Notes: generated from the sequence alone by a model not told the origin. Positions 8,704 through 17,983 are shown, numbered from the stretch's first letter. The stretch: 64,000 bases of DNA from Fumia xinanensis (GCF_014384905.1 NZ_JACRSV010000001.1:124001-188000); one strand, 5' to 3'. Translations and numbers: made by a program.

Positions 8704-9717
8704 ATGAGCCACAGCAACATTGCCATTTTCATCCCGCATAAAGGCTGCCCCCACGCTTGCAGTTTTTGCGATCAGAAAAGTATTTCCGGGGAACAGAAGC
8801 AGGTGACGCCTTTGGATGTCCGCAGGGAACTAGCGGAGACCTTTCGTCGCCCTCTGGACGGAAAAGATACTGAAATTGCCTTTTTTGGCGGCAGTTTTAC
8901 CTGCATTCCGCGGAAAGAGATGGAAGCATTTTTAGAGGAAGCCGCCCCCTATGTGCAAGCAGGCAAAGCTTCCGGTATCCGTATTTCTACCAGGCCGGAC
9001 GGCATCTCGGAAGAAATTTTACACGTCTTGAAACGCTATGGCGTCCGCTCCATCGAGCTGGGGGCCCAAAGCTTGGACGACAGTGTTTTGCGGTTAAATC
9101 GGCGGGGACATACGGCGGCACAGGTGGAAAAGGCGGCGGGACTCATCAAAGAATATGGATTTTCTTTAGGCCTTCAGATGATGGCGGGCCTGTATGGAGA
9201 CCGTAAAGAAAGTCTATACGAGACGGCGGAAAAAATCATCGCCCTAAAGCCCGATACGGTGCGGATTTACCCGACGGTGGTCATCGAGGGGACATATCTT
9301 GACGAGCTGCGGCGAAAGGGGCTTTACAGTCCGTTGCCGCTTCAGCGCGCGGTGGAACTTTGCGCTCCTTTACTTTGGCGGTTCGAGCAAAGAGGCATCC
9401 GGGTCATACGGGTGGGACTGCACGCTTCGGAGACGTTGGAACGTCGGCGGACAGGGGGCGCTTACCATCCCGCCTTCCGGGAGCTGTGCGAGAGTTTTCT
9501 TAAACGGCGGCAGTTGGAGGATAAATTACGGCAGTTTCCCGCGGGGAGTGAAATTTTGGTTCGAGTTCCGGCATCGGAACTCTCCAAAACCATTGGGCAA
9601 AAGAAAGCGAACATCATTTGGGCGGAGCAGATGGGATACCGGCTGACGGTGCGCTCGGATCAGTCGGTCAAAAAAGGAGAATTGAAGGCAGAACTGTTGC
9701 CTTCGCAAACATTATAA
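8704..9717 (+). CDS. Radical SAM protein, Elp3/coproporphyrinogen-oxidase-like
   Basis: A 337-residue radical SAM enzyme. The [4Fe-4S] cysteines are Cys15, Cys19 and Cys22 in CPHACSFC (C-x3-C-x2-C). SAM-fold motifs follow: FFGGSFTCI near 60, STRPDGI near 97, ELGAQSLDD near 118, and LQMMAGLYGD near 158. The C-terminal segment is not recognised. This gene between rnc and smc is common in clostridia, so it is a conserved companion, but its substrate is unknown to me; a tRNA-modification role by Elp3 likeness is only a guess. It starts nine bases after rnc. Confidence 0.85.
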   Translation: MSHSNIAIFIPHKGCPHACSFCDQKSISGEQKQVTPLDVRRELAETFRRPLDGKDTEIAFFGGSFTCIPRKEMEAFLEEAAPYVQAGKASGIRISTRPDGISEEILHVLKRYGVRSIELGAQSLDDSVLRLNRRGHTAAQVEKAAGLIKEYGFSLGLQMMAGLYGDRKESLYETAEKIIALKPDTVRIYPTVVIEGTYLDELRRKGLYSPLPLQRAVELCAPLLWRFEQRGIRVIRVGLHASETLERRRTGGAYHPAFRELCESFLKRRQLEDKLRQFPAGSEILVRVPASELSKTIGQKKANIIWAEQMGYRLTVRSDQSVKKGELKAELLPSQTL

Positions 9718-9755
9718 ATAGAGAGCTAGGCCTCGCTGGAAAGGAAACGGTGCAG

Positions 9756-12700
9756 ATGCGTTTAAAAGCATTGGAGATACAAGGGTTTAAATCCTTCCCT
9801 GACAAGACAAAAATTAGCTTTAATCAGGGGATGACGGCGGTGGTCGGCCCCAACGGAAGCGGTAAAAGTAACATCAGTGACGCTATGCGCTGGGTCATGG
9901 GGGAGCAGTCCACCAAAACCCTTCGCGGCGGCAAGATGGAGGACGTGATTTTCGCCGGTACCGCCAAACGTAAGCCCCAGGGCGCGGCGACTGTATCCCT
10001 GAGCTTCGACAACAGCGGGCGGGAGCTCTCGGTCGAAAACGACGAAGTGACCATCACGAGAAAATACTACCGCTCCGGCGACAGCGAGTACCTCATCAAC
10101 GGGGAGCAGGTGCGGCTGAAAGACGTAAACGAGCTGTTTATGGACACCGGCCTCGGAAAAGACGGATATTCGATGATCGGGCAGGGTAAAATCGCCGAAA
10201 TTGTCGGCGCAAAGAGCAAGGAGCGCCGGGAAATCTTTGAAGAAGCGGCCGGAATCTCCAAATACCGCTACCGCAAGGCGGAGGCAGAGCGAAAGTTAGA
10301 GCAGGCACAGGAAAACCTGTTGCGGCTTTACGACATTTTGGGCGAGCTGGAAGGCCGGGTGGAGCCTCTGCGTATCCAGTCGGAAAAAGCGGCCCAGTTT
10401 ATCGAACTGGCTGACCGGAAGAAATCTCTGGAAGTTTCCCTCTGGCTCAAAACCCTGGACAAATACAAGGCGGCTTTAAAGGCTCAGGAAAATAAATACC
10501 TCATTGCCAAAGGGGACGAGGAGCGCCTCGCTTTAGAGATCGAGCGGATCGAGGAAAAAATCAGCGGCGCCTACGAGCAGATGAAGGACTGCCTTGTCAA
10601 AAGCGAGGAATACCAGAATATCAAAAGCAACCTGCAAAACCGCATCGGTGAGCTGAAATCCGAAATCGCCGTCAAGCAAAACGACATCCTCCATAACGAG
10701 GAACATATCGCCCGCGTCGAGGAAGAACTTAAGCGCCAGCAGGAAAGCGACGCCGAGGCTGAGGCGGAAATCGCCGCCAAAGAGGCCCAACTTTTGAAAA
10801 TCAAGGCTGATTTAGACGCCCTTTTTATCGAGCGGGAGGAAAAACAGCAGGAGCTCCAGTCGCTGACCCAGCAGGGGGACGAATTTGATTCCCGTTTGCA
10901 GGCGTTAAACGCAGAGGGAAATCAAATTGTACTGGATTTGTCTCGCTATAACATGACGGTGCTAAATCTCGAAAACCTCTCCGCTGATGAGCAGCAGAGG
11001 CTCCACAACGCCCAGCAGGAGGCTTCTACGCTGGAAGCCCAGCTTCAGTCCGAGCAGGAGACAATGACCGAATTAAAAGGGCTTTTGGAGGAAATCAAGG
11101 GCAAAAAGGGCGGGCTTTCCAACGCCCTCTCCGGCCTGACCATGAAGCTCAAATCCCGGCAGGAGAAGTACGAGGCGAGCCGGCAGGAGTATGCGGCCCT
11201 CGACCTGTCAGTGAAAGAGAAACTCCAGAAGGCAAAGCTACTGACGGATTTGGAACAAAACCTCGAAGGCTTTGCTTTTAGCGTCAAAACGGTGATGAAA
11301 AGCGCCAAGGACGGCGCTTTACGCGGTGTACACGGCACTGTCGCTCAGCTTGTGAACGTCAAAAAAGAGTATTCCGTGGCGGTGGAGACCGCTTTGGGAG
11401 GCGCTTTGCAGCAGGTGATCGTCGAGGACGAATCAGCGGCGAAAGCGGCGATTCGATTGCTTTCCGAGCGCAAAGCGGGAAGGGCAACTTTCTTGCCCCT
11501 TACATCGGTGAAGGGGAACCTTTTGGATGTGCAGGGCCTTTCAAACTACGGCGGTTACGTGGCGCTGGCCTCGGAGCTTGTCTCCTACGACGACAAATAT
11601 GCGGGTATCGTCTGCTCTTTGCTTGGGCGTATTGCCGTGGTGGACGATTTAGACACGGCAATCGCCATTTCAAAAAAATACGGCTACAAATTCCGCATTG
11701 TCACTTTGGACGGTCAGCAGGTCAACGCCGGCGGAAGTTTCACCGGTGGTTCCGCGGCGAAAAATCAGGGGATTTTGAGCCGTAAAAACGAGGCGGAGCA
11801 GTTAAAGGCTGAAGCAGGACGGTTAAGCGAACAGAAAGCCCTGATGGAACAGAAACTCCGGGAAATGTCAGAGCAGATCCGCTCATTACAGGCGCAGATC
11901 GAAGGCACAAACTCTGAGATGATTGTCGCAAACGAGGATCAACTCCGGTTTTCAGGCGATTTGCAGCGGTATGAGCAGAGCCGCGTCCAGCTTTTGGGCC
12001 GACAGGAACAGCTTTCTGCCCAGACGGCGGAAAGCCGCCGCCGCATCGACGAGTCTGCTGCTGGGATTGCCGATGCCAAGGAACAGGTCGAGGCGCTTTT
12101 GAAGCGGCAGGCGGCCCTCAAAGAGGAACTGAGCGGGTTTGAGGGAAGCCAGGGAGACCTGACCCTCAAACGGCAGGAACTGTCCGAGGCGCTCAACCAG
12201 TTGGCTCACCGGGAAATCGAATGGCAGAAGGATGTGGAGGCTATTTCAGCGACCACCCATGAACTCCGTTCCCGCAAGCAGAAGTCCGAAGCGGAAAGGG
12301 CGGCTCTGGAGGCGCAAAAAGAGGGCTATATTGCTGCTGTGGAAGAACTAAAGCAGTCCATCGCCGCCCGAGAAAAAGACGGCGAGACCTTTGCTTCCCA
12401 GATTTTGGAATACGATCAGAAGATCAAAGCGGTATTGGAAAAACGCCAGCAAATCGAAGGGGAGACCACGAAATTTAGAGCCGAAGAGCGGGAAGTTTCA
12501 GCTAAGAAAGAAGCGGCGGCCGGGGAACTGGCCCGGCTGGAAGAGCAAAAACTCTCGGCGCAGAAGGACTACGACACCATTATCGCAAGGCTCTGGGAGG
12601 ATTACGAGCTGACCCGCAGCGAGGCATCCGCCATCGCTGTGGAGATCGAAGACCAAAACGCCGCCCAGAAAGAGCTGAATTCCATCAAGAACAAAATCAA

Positions 12701-13334
12701 GGTGCTGGGAACGGTCAATCTCTCCGCCATCGAGGAATACAAGGAAGTTTCCGAGCGGTACGAGTTTTTGAAGGAGCAGGTAGGAGACGCTTCCCGTTCC
12801 AAGGACGAGCTGACCCGGTTGATTGCGGCCCTTACCAAGGAGATGGAGACCATCTTCTCAGAGAACTTTCAGAAAATCAATGAGAATTTCAGCCGGATAT
12901 TCGTCGAGCTGTTTGGCGGAGGTAAGGCGAGCCTCACCCTCAACGACCCGGACGATATTTTAAATTCCGGCATCGAAATCAACGTCCAGCCGCCGGGAAA
13001 AATCATCAAAAATCTGGCCTCTCTGTCAGGCGGCGAGCAGTCTTTTGTGGCCATCGCCATCTATTTCGCCATTTTGAAGGTGCGCCCATCGCCTTTCTGT
13101 GTGCTGGACGAGATCGAGGCGGCGCTGGACGACGTAAACGTCAATAAATACGCGAGCTACCTGCGGATGCTCAGCGACAAGACCCAGTTCATTATGATTA
13201 CCCACCGGCGGGGCACCATGGAAGAGGCAGACGTCCTCTACGGCGTGACCATGCAGGAGGAAGGCGTTTCAAAGCTCCTCGAATTGAAGGTTTCGGAGAT
13301 TGAAGGCAAGCTGGGCGGCGAAAAAGGGGCCTAA
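9756..13334 (+). CDS. smc: Chromosome segregation protein SMC
   Basis: A 1,192-residue SMC ATPase. Walker A GPNGSGKS is at residues 31-38, the C-motif LSGGEQ near 1,090 and Walker B FCVLDEIEAALDD near 1,115. Long coiled coils (about 170-490 and 680-1,010, rich in E, K, Q, A) flank a hinge at about 510-660 (GVHGTVAQLV, GGALQQVIVED, GGSFTGGS). It entraps and organises DNA with ScpA and ScpB to resolve chromosomes. The ATG at 9756 follows GGAAAGGAAA. rnc-smc-ftsY order is conserved in Firmicutes, here with an extra ASCH gene before ftsY. Confidence 0.97.
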   Translation: MRLKALEIQGFKSFPDKTKISFNQGMTAVVGPNGSGKSNISDAMRWVMGEQSTKTLRGGKMEDVIFAGTAKRKPQGAATVSLSFDNSGRELSVENDEVTITRKYYRSGDSEYLINGEQVRLKDVNELFMDTGLGKDGYSMIGQGKIAEIVGAKSKERREIFEEAAGISKYRYRKAEAERKLEQAQENLLRLYDILGELEGRVEPLRIQSEKAAQFIELADRKKSLEVSLWLKTLDKYKAALKAQENKYLIAKGDEERLALEIERIEEKISGAYEQMKDCLVKSEEYQNIKSNLQNRIGELKSEIAVKQNDILHNEEHIARVEEELKRQQESDAEAEAEIAAKEAQLLKIKADLDALFIEREEKQQELQSLTQQGDEFDSRLQALNAEGNQIVLDLSRYNMTVLNLENLSADEQQRLHNAQQEASTLEAQLQSEQETMTELKGLLEEIKGKKGGLSNALSGLTMKLKSRQEKYEASRQEYAALDLSVKEKLQKAKLLTDLEQNLEGFAFSVKTVMKSAKDGALRGVHGTVAQLVNVKKEYSVAVETALGGALQQVIVEDESAAKAAIRLLSERKAGRATFLPLTSVKGNLLDVQGLSNYGGYVALASELVSYDDKYAGIVCSLLGRIAVVDDLDTAIAISKKYGYKFRIVTLDGQQVNAGGSFTGGSAAKNQGILSRKNEAEQLKAEAGRLSEQKALMEQKLREMSEQIRSLQAQIEGTNSEMIVANEDQLRFSGDLQRYEQSRVQLLGRQEQLSAQTAESRRRIDESAAGIADAKEQVEALLKRQAALKEELSGFEGSQGDLTLKRQELSEALNQLAHREIEWQKDVEAISATTHELRSRKQKSEAERAALEAQKEGYIAAVEELKQSIAAREKDGETFASQILEYDQKIKAVLEKRQQIEGETTKFRAEEREVSAKKEAAAGELARLEEQKLSAQKDYDTIIARLWEDYELTRSEASAIAVEIEDQNAAQKELNSIKNKIKVLGTVNLSAIEEYKEVSERYEFLKEQVGDASRSKDELTRLIAALTKEMETIFSENFQKINENFSRIFVELFGGGKASLTLNDPDDILNSGIEINVQPPGKIIKNLASLSGGEQSFVAIAIYFAILKVRPSPFCVLDEIEAALDDVNVNKYASYLRMLSDKTQFIMITHRRGTMEEADVLYGVTMQEEGVSKLLELKVSEIEGKLGGEKGA

Positions 13335-13430
13335 ACCACGAATTTTTACAAAATCAACACAACTTTTTGGAACCTTTCATCTGTCCCTATGGTATGGTGA
13401 AGATTCCGAAACAGGATGGGTGAAGCAGAT

Positions 13431-13775
13431 ATGAAAACCATCGAGATGCATCTGCTTCCCGCGCCCTTTGAGCAAATCAAAAGCGGGAAAAAGCAGATTG
13501 AAATCAGGTTATACGACGAAAAGCGCCGGAAAATTTGCGTGGGTGATACCATTGTTTTTTCAAAGCTGCCGCACAAGACGGAGCAGTTGACAACGGTAGT
13601 GACGGACCTCAGCTGTTTTCCCACTTTTCGGATGCTTTTGGAGGCATTTCCGGCAGAGCAGTTCGGCTTTGAAAACGTCACCATGGAGGAAATGCTCGAA
13701 GAAATCTACGAAATTTATCCCTGTGAGCGGGAACGGCAATGGGGCGTGTTGAGCATCCACTTAAAATGCGAATAA
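13431..13775 (+). CDS. ASCH-domain protein
   Basis: A 114-residue protein with the ASCH/PUA-like pattern: an early basic strand EQIKSGKKQIEIRLYDEKR, then VGDTIVF and a C-terminal WGVLSIHL. ASCH domains are predicted RNA-binding folds and some are nucleases or amidohydrolases; no function is known for this one. Two in-frame starts exist at 13,416 and 13,431; I prefer 13,431 because GGATGGGTG lies upstream of it at useful spacing, while nothing resembling a ribosome site precedes 13,416. It is inserted between smc and ftsY and ends 21 bases before ftsY. Confidence 0.75.
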   Translation: MKTIEMHLLPAPFEQIKSGKKQIEIRLYDEKRRKICVGDTIVFSKLPHKTEQLTTVVTDLSCFPTFRMLLEAFPAEQFGFENVTMEEMLEEIYEIYPCERERQWGVLSIHLKCE

Positions 13776-13796
13776 CAAAGAAAAGCGAGTGAAATC

Positions 13797-14702
13797 ATGG
13801 GATTTTTCAGTAAAATTAAAGAGGGCCTCCAAAAAACCAAAGAGTCGATGATGAGCAAGGTGGACGCAGTTTTAAACTCCTTCACCAAAATCGACGAGGA
13901 CTTTTTGGAAGAACTGGAAGAAACCCTCATCATGTCCGATGTAGGGGTTTCCACCGCATCCGACATCTGCGAAAAACTGCGGGCGAAAATCAAGGAGACC
14001 GGGGCCACCGACCCACAGGAGGTCAAGGGGCTTTTAAAGGAGATCATCTCCGATATGCTCACTGAGGAAGAACCTTTCCATATGGACACCCAGCCGTCCA
14101 TCATTTTTGTTATCGGCGTAAACGGCGCGGGAAAGACCACCACCATCGGCAAGATGGCGGCCAATTTCAAGTCCCAGGGCAAAAAGGTGCTCGTGGCGGC
14201 GGCGGATACCTTCCGTGCGGCGGCCATCGACCAGCTGGAAGTCTGGACTCAGAGAAGCGGCGTCGACCTTGTGAAGCATCAGGAGGGGGCCGACCCGGCG
14301 GCAGTGGTATTCGATTCCATTGAGGCCGCCAAAGCTCGTCATGCCGATGTGCTGCTTATCGACACAGCCGGACGGCTCCACAACAAGAAAAACCTTATGG
14401 ACGAGCTCCACAAGATGTTCCGCATCGTCAGCCAGAAGGCGGAAGGCTGCGACGTAGAGGTACTGCTGGTTTTAGATGCCACCACCGGCCAAAACGCAGT
14501 AAGCCAGGCGGAGCTGTTTAAAGAAGCCGCCGACATCACCGGCATCGTTCTCACAAAACTGGACGGCACCGCCAAAGGCGGCATTGTCATCGCCATTAAA
14601 AACCATTTGGGCCTGCCGGTGCGCTTTGTAGGCGTGGGCGAAAAAATAGACGATTTGCAGCCCTTTGTACCACAGGACTTTGTAGAGGCGCTGTTTGAAT
14701 AA
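13797..14702 (+). CDS. ftsY: Signal recognition particle receptor FtsY
   Basis: A 301-residue SRP GTPase that docks ribosome-nascent chains at the membrane with Ffh. Motifs: G1 GVNGAGKT at 107-114, AADTFRAAAIDQL near 139, DTAGRLHNKKNLMDEL near 187, TKLDGTAKGG near 250 and GVGEKIDDLQPF near 280. The acidic A domain is nearly absent and the protein begins with the short membrane-targeting helix (MGFFSKIKEG), as in Gram-positives. It is the last gene of the smc group. Confidence 0.97.
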   Translation: MGFFSKIKEGLQKTKESMMSKVDAVLNSFTKIDEDFLEELEETLIMSDVGVSTASDICEKLRAKIKETGATDPQEVKGLLKEIISDMLTEEEPFHMDTQPSIIFVIGVNGAGKTTTIGKMAANFKSQGKKVLVAAADTFRAAAIDQLEVWTQRSGVDLVKHQEGADPAAVVFDSIEAAKARHADVLLIDTAGRLHNKKNLMDELHKMFRIVSQKAEGCDVEVLLVLDATTGQNAVSQAELFKEAADITGIVLTKLDGTAKGGIVIAIKNHLGLPVRFVGVGEKIDDLQPFVPQDFVEALFE

Positions 14703-14757
14703 CGAGAGTCGATCGAAGGGCGGCTCCCGTCACATTTGAAAGAAAAGGATTATTCGT

Positions 14758-15336
14758 ATGGATATCATTATCGCGACCAACAACGCCCACAAGGTGGAGG
14801 AGTTTAAACGCCTCCTCACCCCCATGGGCTATGAGGTTTATTCCTTGAAGGACAAGGCAATTCAGGTTGAAATCGAGGAAAATGGCAGCACCTTTGCTGA
14901 AAACGCTATGATTAAGGCGCAGACCATCTACGATATGGTGCATCTGCCTGTTATTGCCGATGATTCCGGCATCTGTGTCGACGCGCTGGACGGTCGCCCC
15001 GGCATCTACTCCGCCCGGTATGGCGGCGAGGGCCTTGATGACCACGGCAGAAACCTGAAACTTTTGGAGGAACTTCAAGGTGTTACCAATAGGACAGGCC
15101 GCTTTGTCTGCTCCATCGCTTATATTGACGCCAAAGGTGAAAAACACAGCTTTGAGGGCATCTGCGAGGGTGTAATCGGCTTTGAGGAAAAGGGAGAAAA
15201 CGGTTTTGGATACGACCCATTGTTTTTGGTGGGGGAGAAAAGTTTCGCCCAGTTGAGCGGCGCTGAAAAAGACGCTTTGAGCCACCGGGGAAAAGCCAAC
15301 CGCCTGCTCTGCGCTTACATCGCGGAGCAAAAGTAA
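14758..15336 (+). CDS. rdgB: XTP/dITP pyrophosphatase (RdgB/HAM1)
   Basis: A 192-residue house-cleaning nucleotidase that hydrolyses ITP, dITP and XTP to monophosphates so that they are not built into nucleic acids. Family landmarks: DIIIATNNAHKVEEF at the N-terminus, ENAMIKA, DDSGICVDAL-x-GRPGIYSARYGG near 65-85, GFGYDPLF near 145 and LSHRGKA near 178. A GAAAGAAAAGGA site precedes the ATG. It is followed after 17 bases by yhbY. Confidence 0.95.
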   Translation: MDIIIATNNAHKVEEFKRLLTPMGYEVYSLKDKAIQVEIEENGSTFAENAMIKAQTIYDMVHLPVIADDSGICVDALDGRPGIYSARYGGEGLDDHGRNLKLLEELQGVTNRTGRFVCSIAYIDAKGEKHSFEGICEGVIGFEEKGENGFGYDPLFLVGEKSFAQLSGAEKDALSHRGKANRLLCAYIAEQK

Positions 15337-15353
15337 GATAGAAGGAGACAGAT

Positions 15354-15647
15354 ATGTTAAACAGTAAACAGCGGGCAAAGCTGAGAGGAATGGCCAACGG
15401 CCTGGAAACCATCTTGCAGGTGGGGAAGGGCGGCATCAACGAAAATGTCGTCAAACAGGTGGTTGACGCGTTATATGCAAGGGAACTCATCAAAATCCGG
15501 GTGCTGGAAAACAGCATCTACACTGCCAAGGAAGCGGCTGCCGAATTGGCGGAGGCTGCTCAATGCGAAGTGGTGCAGGTCATGGGCAGCCGTGTGACGC
15601 TTTATAAGCCTAATCCCAAAGAGCCAGTTATCAATCTGGACGCATAA
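15354..15647 (+). CDS. yhbY: YhbY-type CRM-domain RNA-binding protein
   Basis: A 97-residue single CRM (KH-like) domain protein: LNSKQRAKLRGMANGLETILQVGKGG at the N-terminus with the GxxG-like loop VGKGGI, then LYARELIKIRVLEN and MGSRVTLYK at the C-terminus. Family members bind pre-50S particles and are thought to assist ribosome assembly. AGAAGGAGA precedes the ATG. The yhbY-nadD-yqeK order is widespread in Firmicutes; only nine bases separate it from nadD. Confidence 0.93.
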   Translation: MLNSKQRAKLRGMANGLETILQVGKGGINENVVKQVVDALYARELIKIRVLENSIYTAKEAAAELAEAAQCEVVQVMGSRVTLYKPNPKEPVINLDA

Positions 15648-15655
15648 GGAACGTT

Positions 15656-16249
15656 ATGAAGAAAATTGGATTATTTGGAGGGACTTTCAACCCGGTGCAC
15701 AATGGGCACCTCAATTTATTACGGCAGGTGCAGGCTCAGATGCAGTTTGATGAACTGCTGCTGATTCCCTCCCATCTTCCTCCCCACAAAGAGGCCTCCG
15801 ATCTGGCGTCCGGCAAAGACCGGCTCCAGATGCTCGCGCTGGCTGTCGAGGACATTCCCGAAGCGGGCGTCTGCGACATCGAGCTGCACAAAAGCGGCAA
15901 AAGCTATACCATCGAGACGCTCAGGAAACTGCGGCGGCTTTTTCCCACGGCGGAGTTTTACTTTATCGTCGGCACCGACATGCTTCTCACCTTTGATGAG
16001 TGGAAGCAGTGGCGTGACATCTTAAAGCTCGCCTATCTGGTGGCGTCGAGCCGGGACGAGGGCGAATATGAGCGTCTTTGTGAGAAAGCACAGAAGCTGG
16101 ATCGGGAGCGGATCCTTGTCCTGAAAACCCAACCGTTTCCCCTGTCGTCTACCGAAATCCGCAGAAAGCTCAAAGCAGGGGAGGACGTGGCGGAGCTGCT
16201 GCCGCCCAAAGTTTTACGATATATCGAGCAAAAGGGGTTATACCGATGA
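15656..16249 (+). CDS. nadD: Nicotinate-nucleotide adenylyltransferase
   Basis: A 197-residue enzyme that joins ATP and nicotinate mononucleotide to form deamido-NAD. The nucleotidyltransferase motif GGTFNPVHNGHL holds the H-x-G-H, and the C-terminal SSTEIRRKLKAGEDV is the ISSTxIR motif. FIVGTDML lies near residue 104. Its last four bases overlap the start of yqeK (ATGA), which implies translational coupling. Confidence 0.97.
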   Translation: MKKIGLFGGTFNPVHNGHLNLLRQVQAQMQFDELLLIPSHLPPHKEASDLASGKDRLQMLALAVEDIPEAGVCDIELHKSGKSYTIETLRKLRRLFPTAEFYFIVGTDMLLTFDEWKQWRDILKLAYLVASSRDEGEYERLCEKAQKLDRERILVLKTQPFPLSSTEIRRKLKAGEDVAELLPPKVLRYIEQKGLYR

Positions 16250-16842
16250 TACCATGGCAGGAATATGATACGCTGCTCCGGCAAAAACTTTCCCCCAAGC
16301 GGTACGAGCACTCCATTGCCGTAATGGAGCGTGCGGTGGAGCTTGCCAAACGCTATGGAGTGGATGTCGACAAAGCGAGACTTGCCGGGCTTCTTCATGA
16401 CATCATGAAGAACGAGGACAAAATTAATTTGTTGCAATTCATTGGTAACTCTGATATACTTTTATCAGTTGCAGAAAAAAACGGCCCGCCGCTCTGGCAC
16501 GCTATCGGAGGGTTTTTGTATGCCCGCGACGTATTAAAGATAGAAGACGCGGACGTTTTAAACGCGATCCGGTATCACACAACCGGAAGGGCCAATATGT
16601 CGCCTCTTGAGCAGGTGGTGTATCTGGCCGACCTCACTTCCTCTGATCGGGATTACCTCGATGTGGAGGAAACGAGGAAGCGTTCCGAGCAAAGCCTCCA
16701 CATCGGAATGCTTTATTCCATCAATTTTTTAATTTGTGATTTGGTGAAAAGGGGAAACATGCTGCATCAGGACACCGTTGACTGTTACAACGAGCTGATT
16801 GCCCAGGAGTTGAATAAAAATGGCAAAAAAACAGAAAGATAA
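16246..16842 (+). CDS. yqeK: HD-domain diadenosine tetraphosphatase YqeK
   Basis: A 198-residue HD-superfamily hydrolase. His/Asp metal ligands are visible in KRYEHSIAVMERA (residues 21-33) and in LAGLLHDIMKNE (HD near 49-50), followed by HAIGGFLYA and RYHTTGR. The bacterial YqeK family symmetrically hydrolyses Ap4A to ADP. It overlaps nadD by four bases and the following LCP gene by 23 bases, so the three are one translation-coupled unit. Confidence 0.93.
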   Translation: MIPWQEYDTLLRQKLSPKRYEHSIAVMERAVELAKRYGVDVDKARLAGLLHDIMKNEDKINLLQFIGNSDILLSVAEKNGPPLWHAIGGFLYARDVLKIEDADVLNAIRYHTTGRANMSPLEQVVYLADLTSSDRDYLDVEETRKRSEQSLHIGMLYSINFLICDLVKRGNMLHQDTVDCYNELIAQELNKNGKKTER

Positions 16843-17884
16843 GAAAGCAAAGAAAAAGCTGTCCTTGATGGACCGGATACTGACTATCATTTCGGTGATT
16901 CTCATTGTAGCATCGGTAGGCTCTATCGGTTATGTAGCCGTTATGAACTGGCAGCCTTTAAGCGAGCTCGACCAGGAAGGAAATGCCGCCAGCATTGATG
17001 ACGATATCCAAAACGATGTCAATATCAAGAAAAAGGTGACCAATTTCCTAGTCACCGGCATTGACTATGCTGAGGGCACCGGGCGGGCCAAGCTCACCGA
17101 TGTCATTATGGTGGTTAGTTTTAATATGGAGACCAATGAAATCAATATTTTGCAGATTCCCCGCGATACTTATATCGGAACAGAATATCCTACCGGAAAG
17201 ATCAACGCGGTTTACGGCAATAAGAATAAGGGCGGCATCGAAAATGTGGCCCGGGTCATCTATGACCGGTTCAGACTTCCCATCGATCACTATGTCACCA
17301 TTAATATGGACGGTTTTGTCAATGTGGTCGATGCTATTGGCGGAGTAGAGGTAAACGTTCAGGAATCCTTTACTCTGGAAGGCGTGACCATCAAGCCGGG
17401 CCTTCAGACGTTGGACGGAATTAAGGCGGAGAAGTTTGTCCGCGAACGTCACAGCCGCGGCGGCGACATCGGCCGCATCAACGGCCAACGGGAATTTATG
17501 GCAGCACTTGTCAAGAAGCTGAAAGGGCTTTCCTTGGGAGAGCTGACCTCTTTGGCTCCCACTCTGATGAAAAACGTTACCACCGATATGAATGTCAAGA
17601 CTCTTCTCGCCTTTGCGGAAAAGGCGATGAAATTGGATATGGATAACATGAAGTTCCACATGGTAGCCGGTGAAGGTGCCACCATCAACGGATATTCTGT
17701 CTGGACGGTGCATAAAGAGGTGCTGGCTCAGACCCTTAACGATAACTTCCGCCCCTTCAGCGATCCGGTTCCCGCATCGGAGCTGAACATCACCGAGGTG
17801 CGGAATACCACAAACTACTACGATAATAACGACGTTACTGTCGATGATTTGCTGGGTAGCGGAAGCTCCAGCAGTGCGAATTGA
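16820..17884 (+). CDS. LytR-CpsA-Psr (LCP) family cell-wall ligase
   Basis: A 354-residue envelope protein. A basic N-terminus (KKQKDKKAKKKLS) leads into one membrane helix (about 21-45), then the extracellular LCP domain (about 75-300) with TDVIMVVSFN, LQIPRDTYI and HYVTINMDGFVNVVDAIGGVEV, and the arginine-rich RERHSRGGDIGRINGQREF. LCP enzymes move undecaprenyl-linked glycopolymers onto peptidoglycan. It lies between yqeK and rsfS as in many clostridia. The ribosome site GGAG lies within the end of yqeK. Confidence 0.92.
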   Translation: MAKKQKDKKAKKKLSLMDRILTIISVILIVASVGSIGYVAVMNWQPLSELDQEGNAASIDDDIQNDVNIKKKVTNFLVTGIDYAEGTGRAKLTDVIMVVSFNMETNEINILQIPRDTYIGTEYPTGKINAVYGNKNKGGIENVARVIYDRFRLPIDHYVTINMDGFVNVVDAIGGVEVNVQESFTLEGVTIKPGLQTLDGIKAEKFVRERHSRGGDIGRINGQREFMAALVKKLKGLSLGELTSLAPTLMKNVTTDMNVKTLLAFAEKAMKLDMDNMKFHMVAGEGATINGYSVWTVHKEVLAQTLNDNFRPFSDPVPASELNITEVRNTTNYYDNNDVTVDDLLGSGSSSSAN

Positions 17885-17888
17885 TTAC

Positions 17889-17959
17889 AGGAGGATATTG
17901 TTTGAAAGCAAGCTTTCAAACATGAAGTTTTGGGCCTTTGCCATAAAATAGGCCAAAAC
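17889..17959 (+). promoter_or_regulatory. Structured spacer with orphan ribosome site between lcp and rsfS
   Basis: A perfect AGGAGG at 17,889-17,894 is followed seven bases later by a TTG that opens only a seven-codon frame (17,902-17,925); an ATG overlapping its stop by ATGA opens a nine-codon frame (17,922-17,951). The first mini-frame lies in a 9-bp inverted repeat (17,901-17,909 / 17,912-17,920), and a second hairpin pairs 17,927-17,937 with 17,950-17,959. This looks like a leader or attenuation device for rsfS, but could be a decayed gene end. Confidence 0.4.
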
Positions 17960-17983
17960 ATCTGGAAAGGAATGTTGATTTAA

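Noticed and set aside
17902..17951. Leucine leader peptide controlling leuS
   Set aside because: Neither mini-frame contains a leucine codon after its start, and rsfS lies between it and leuS.
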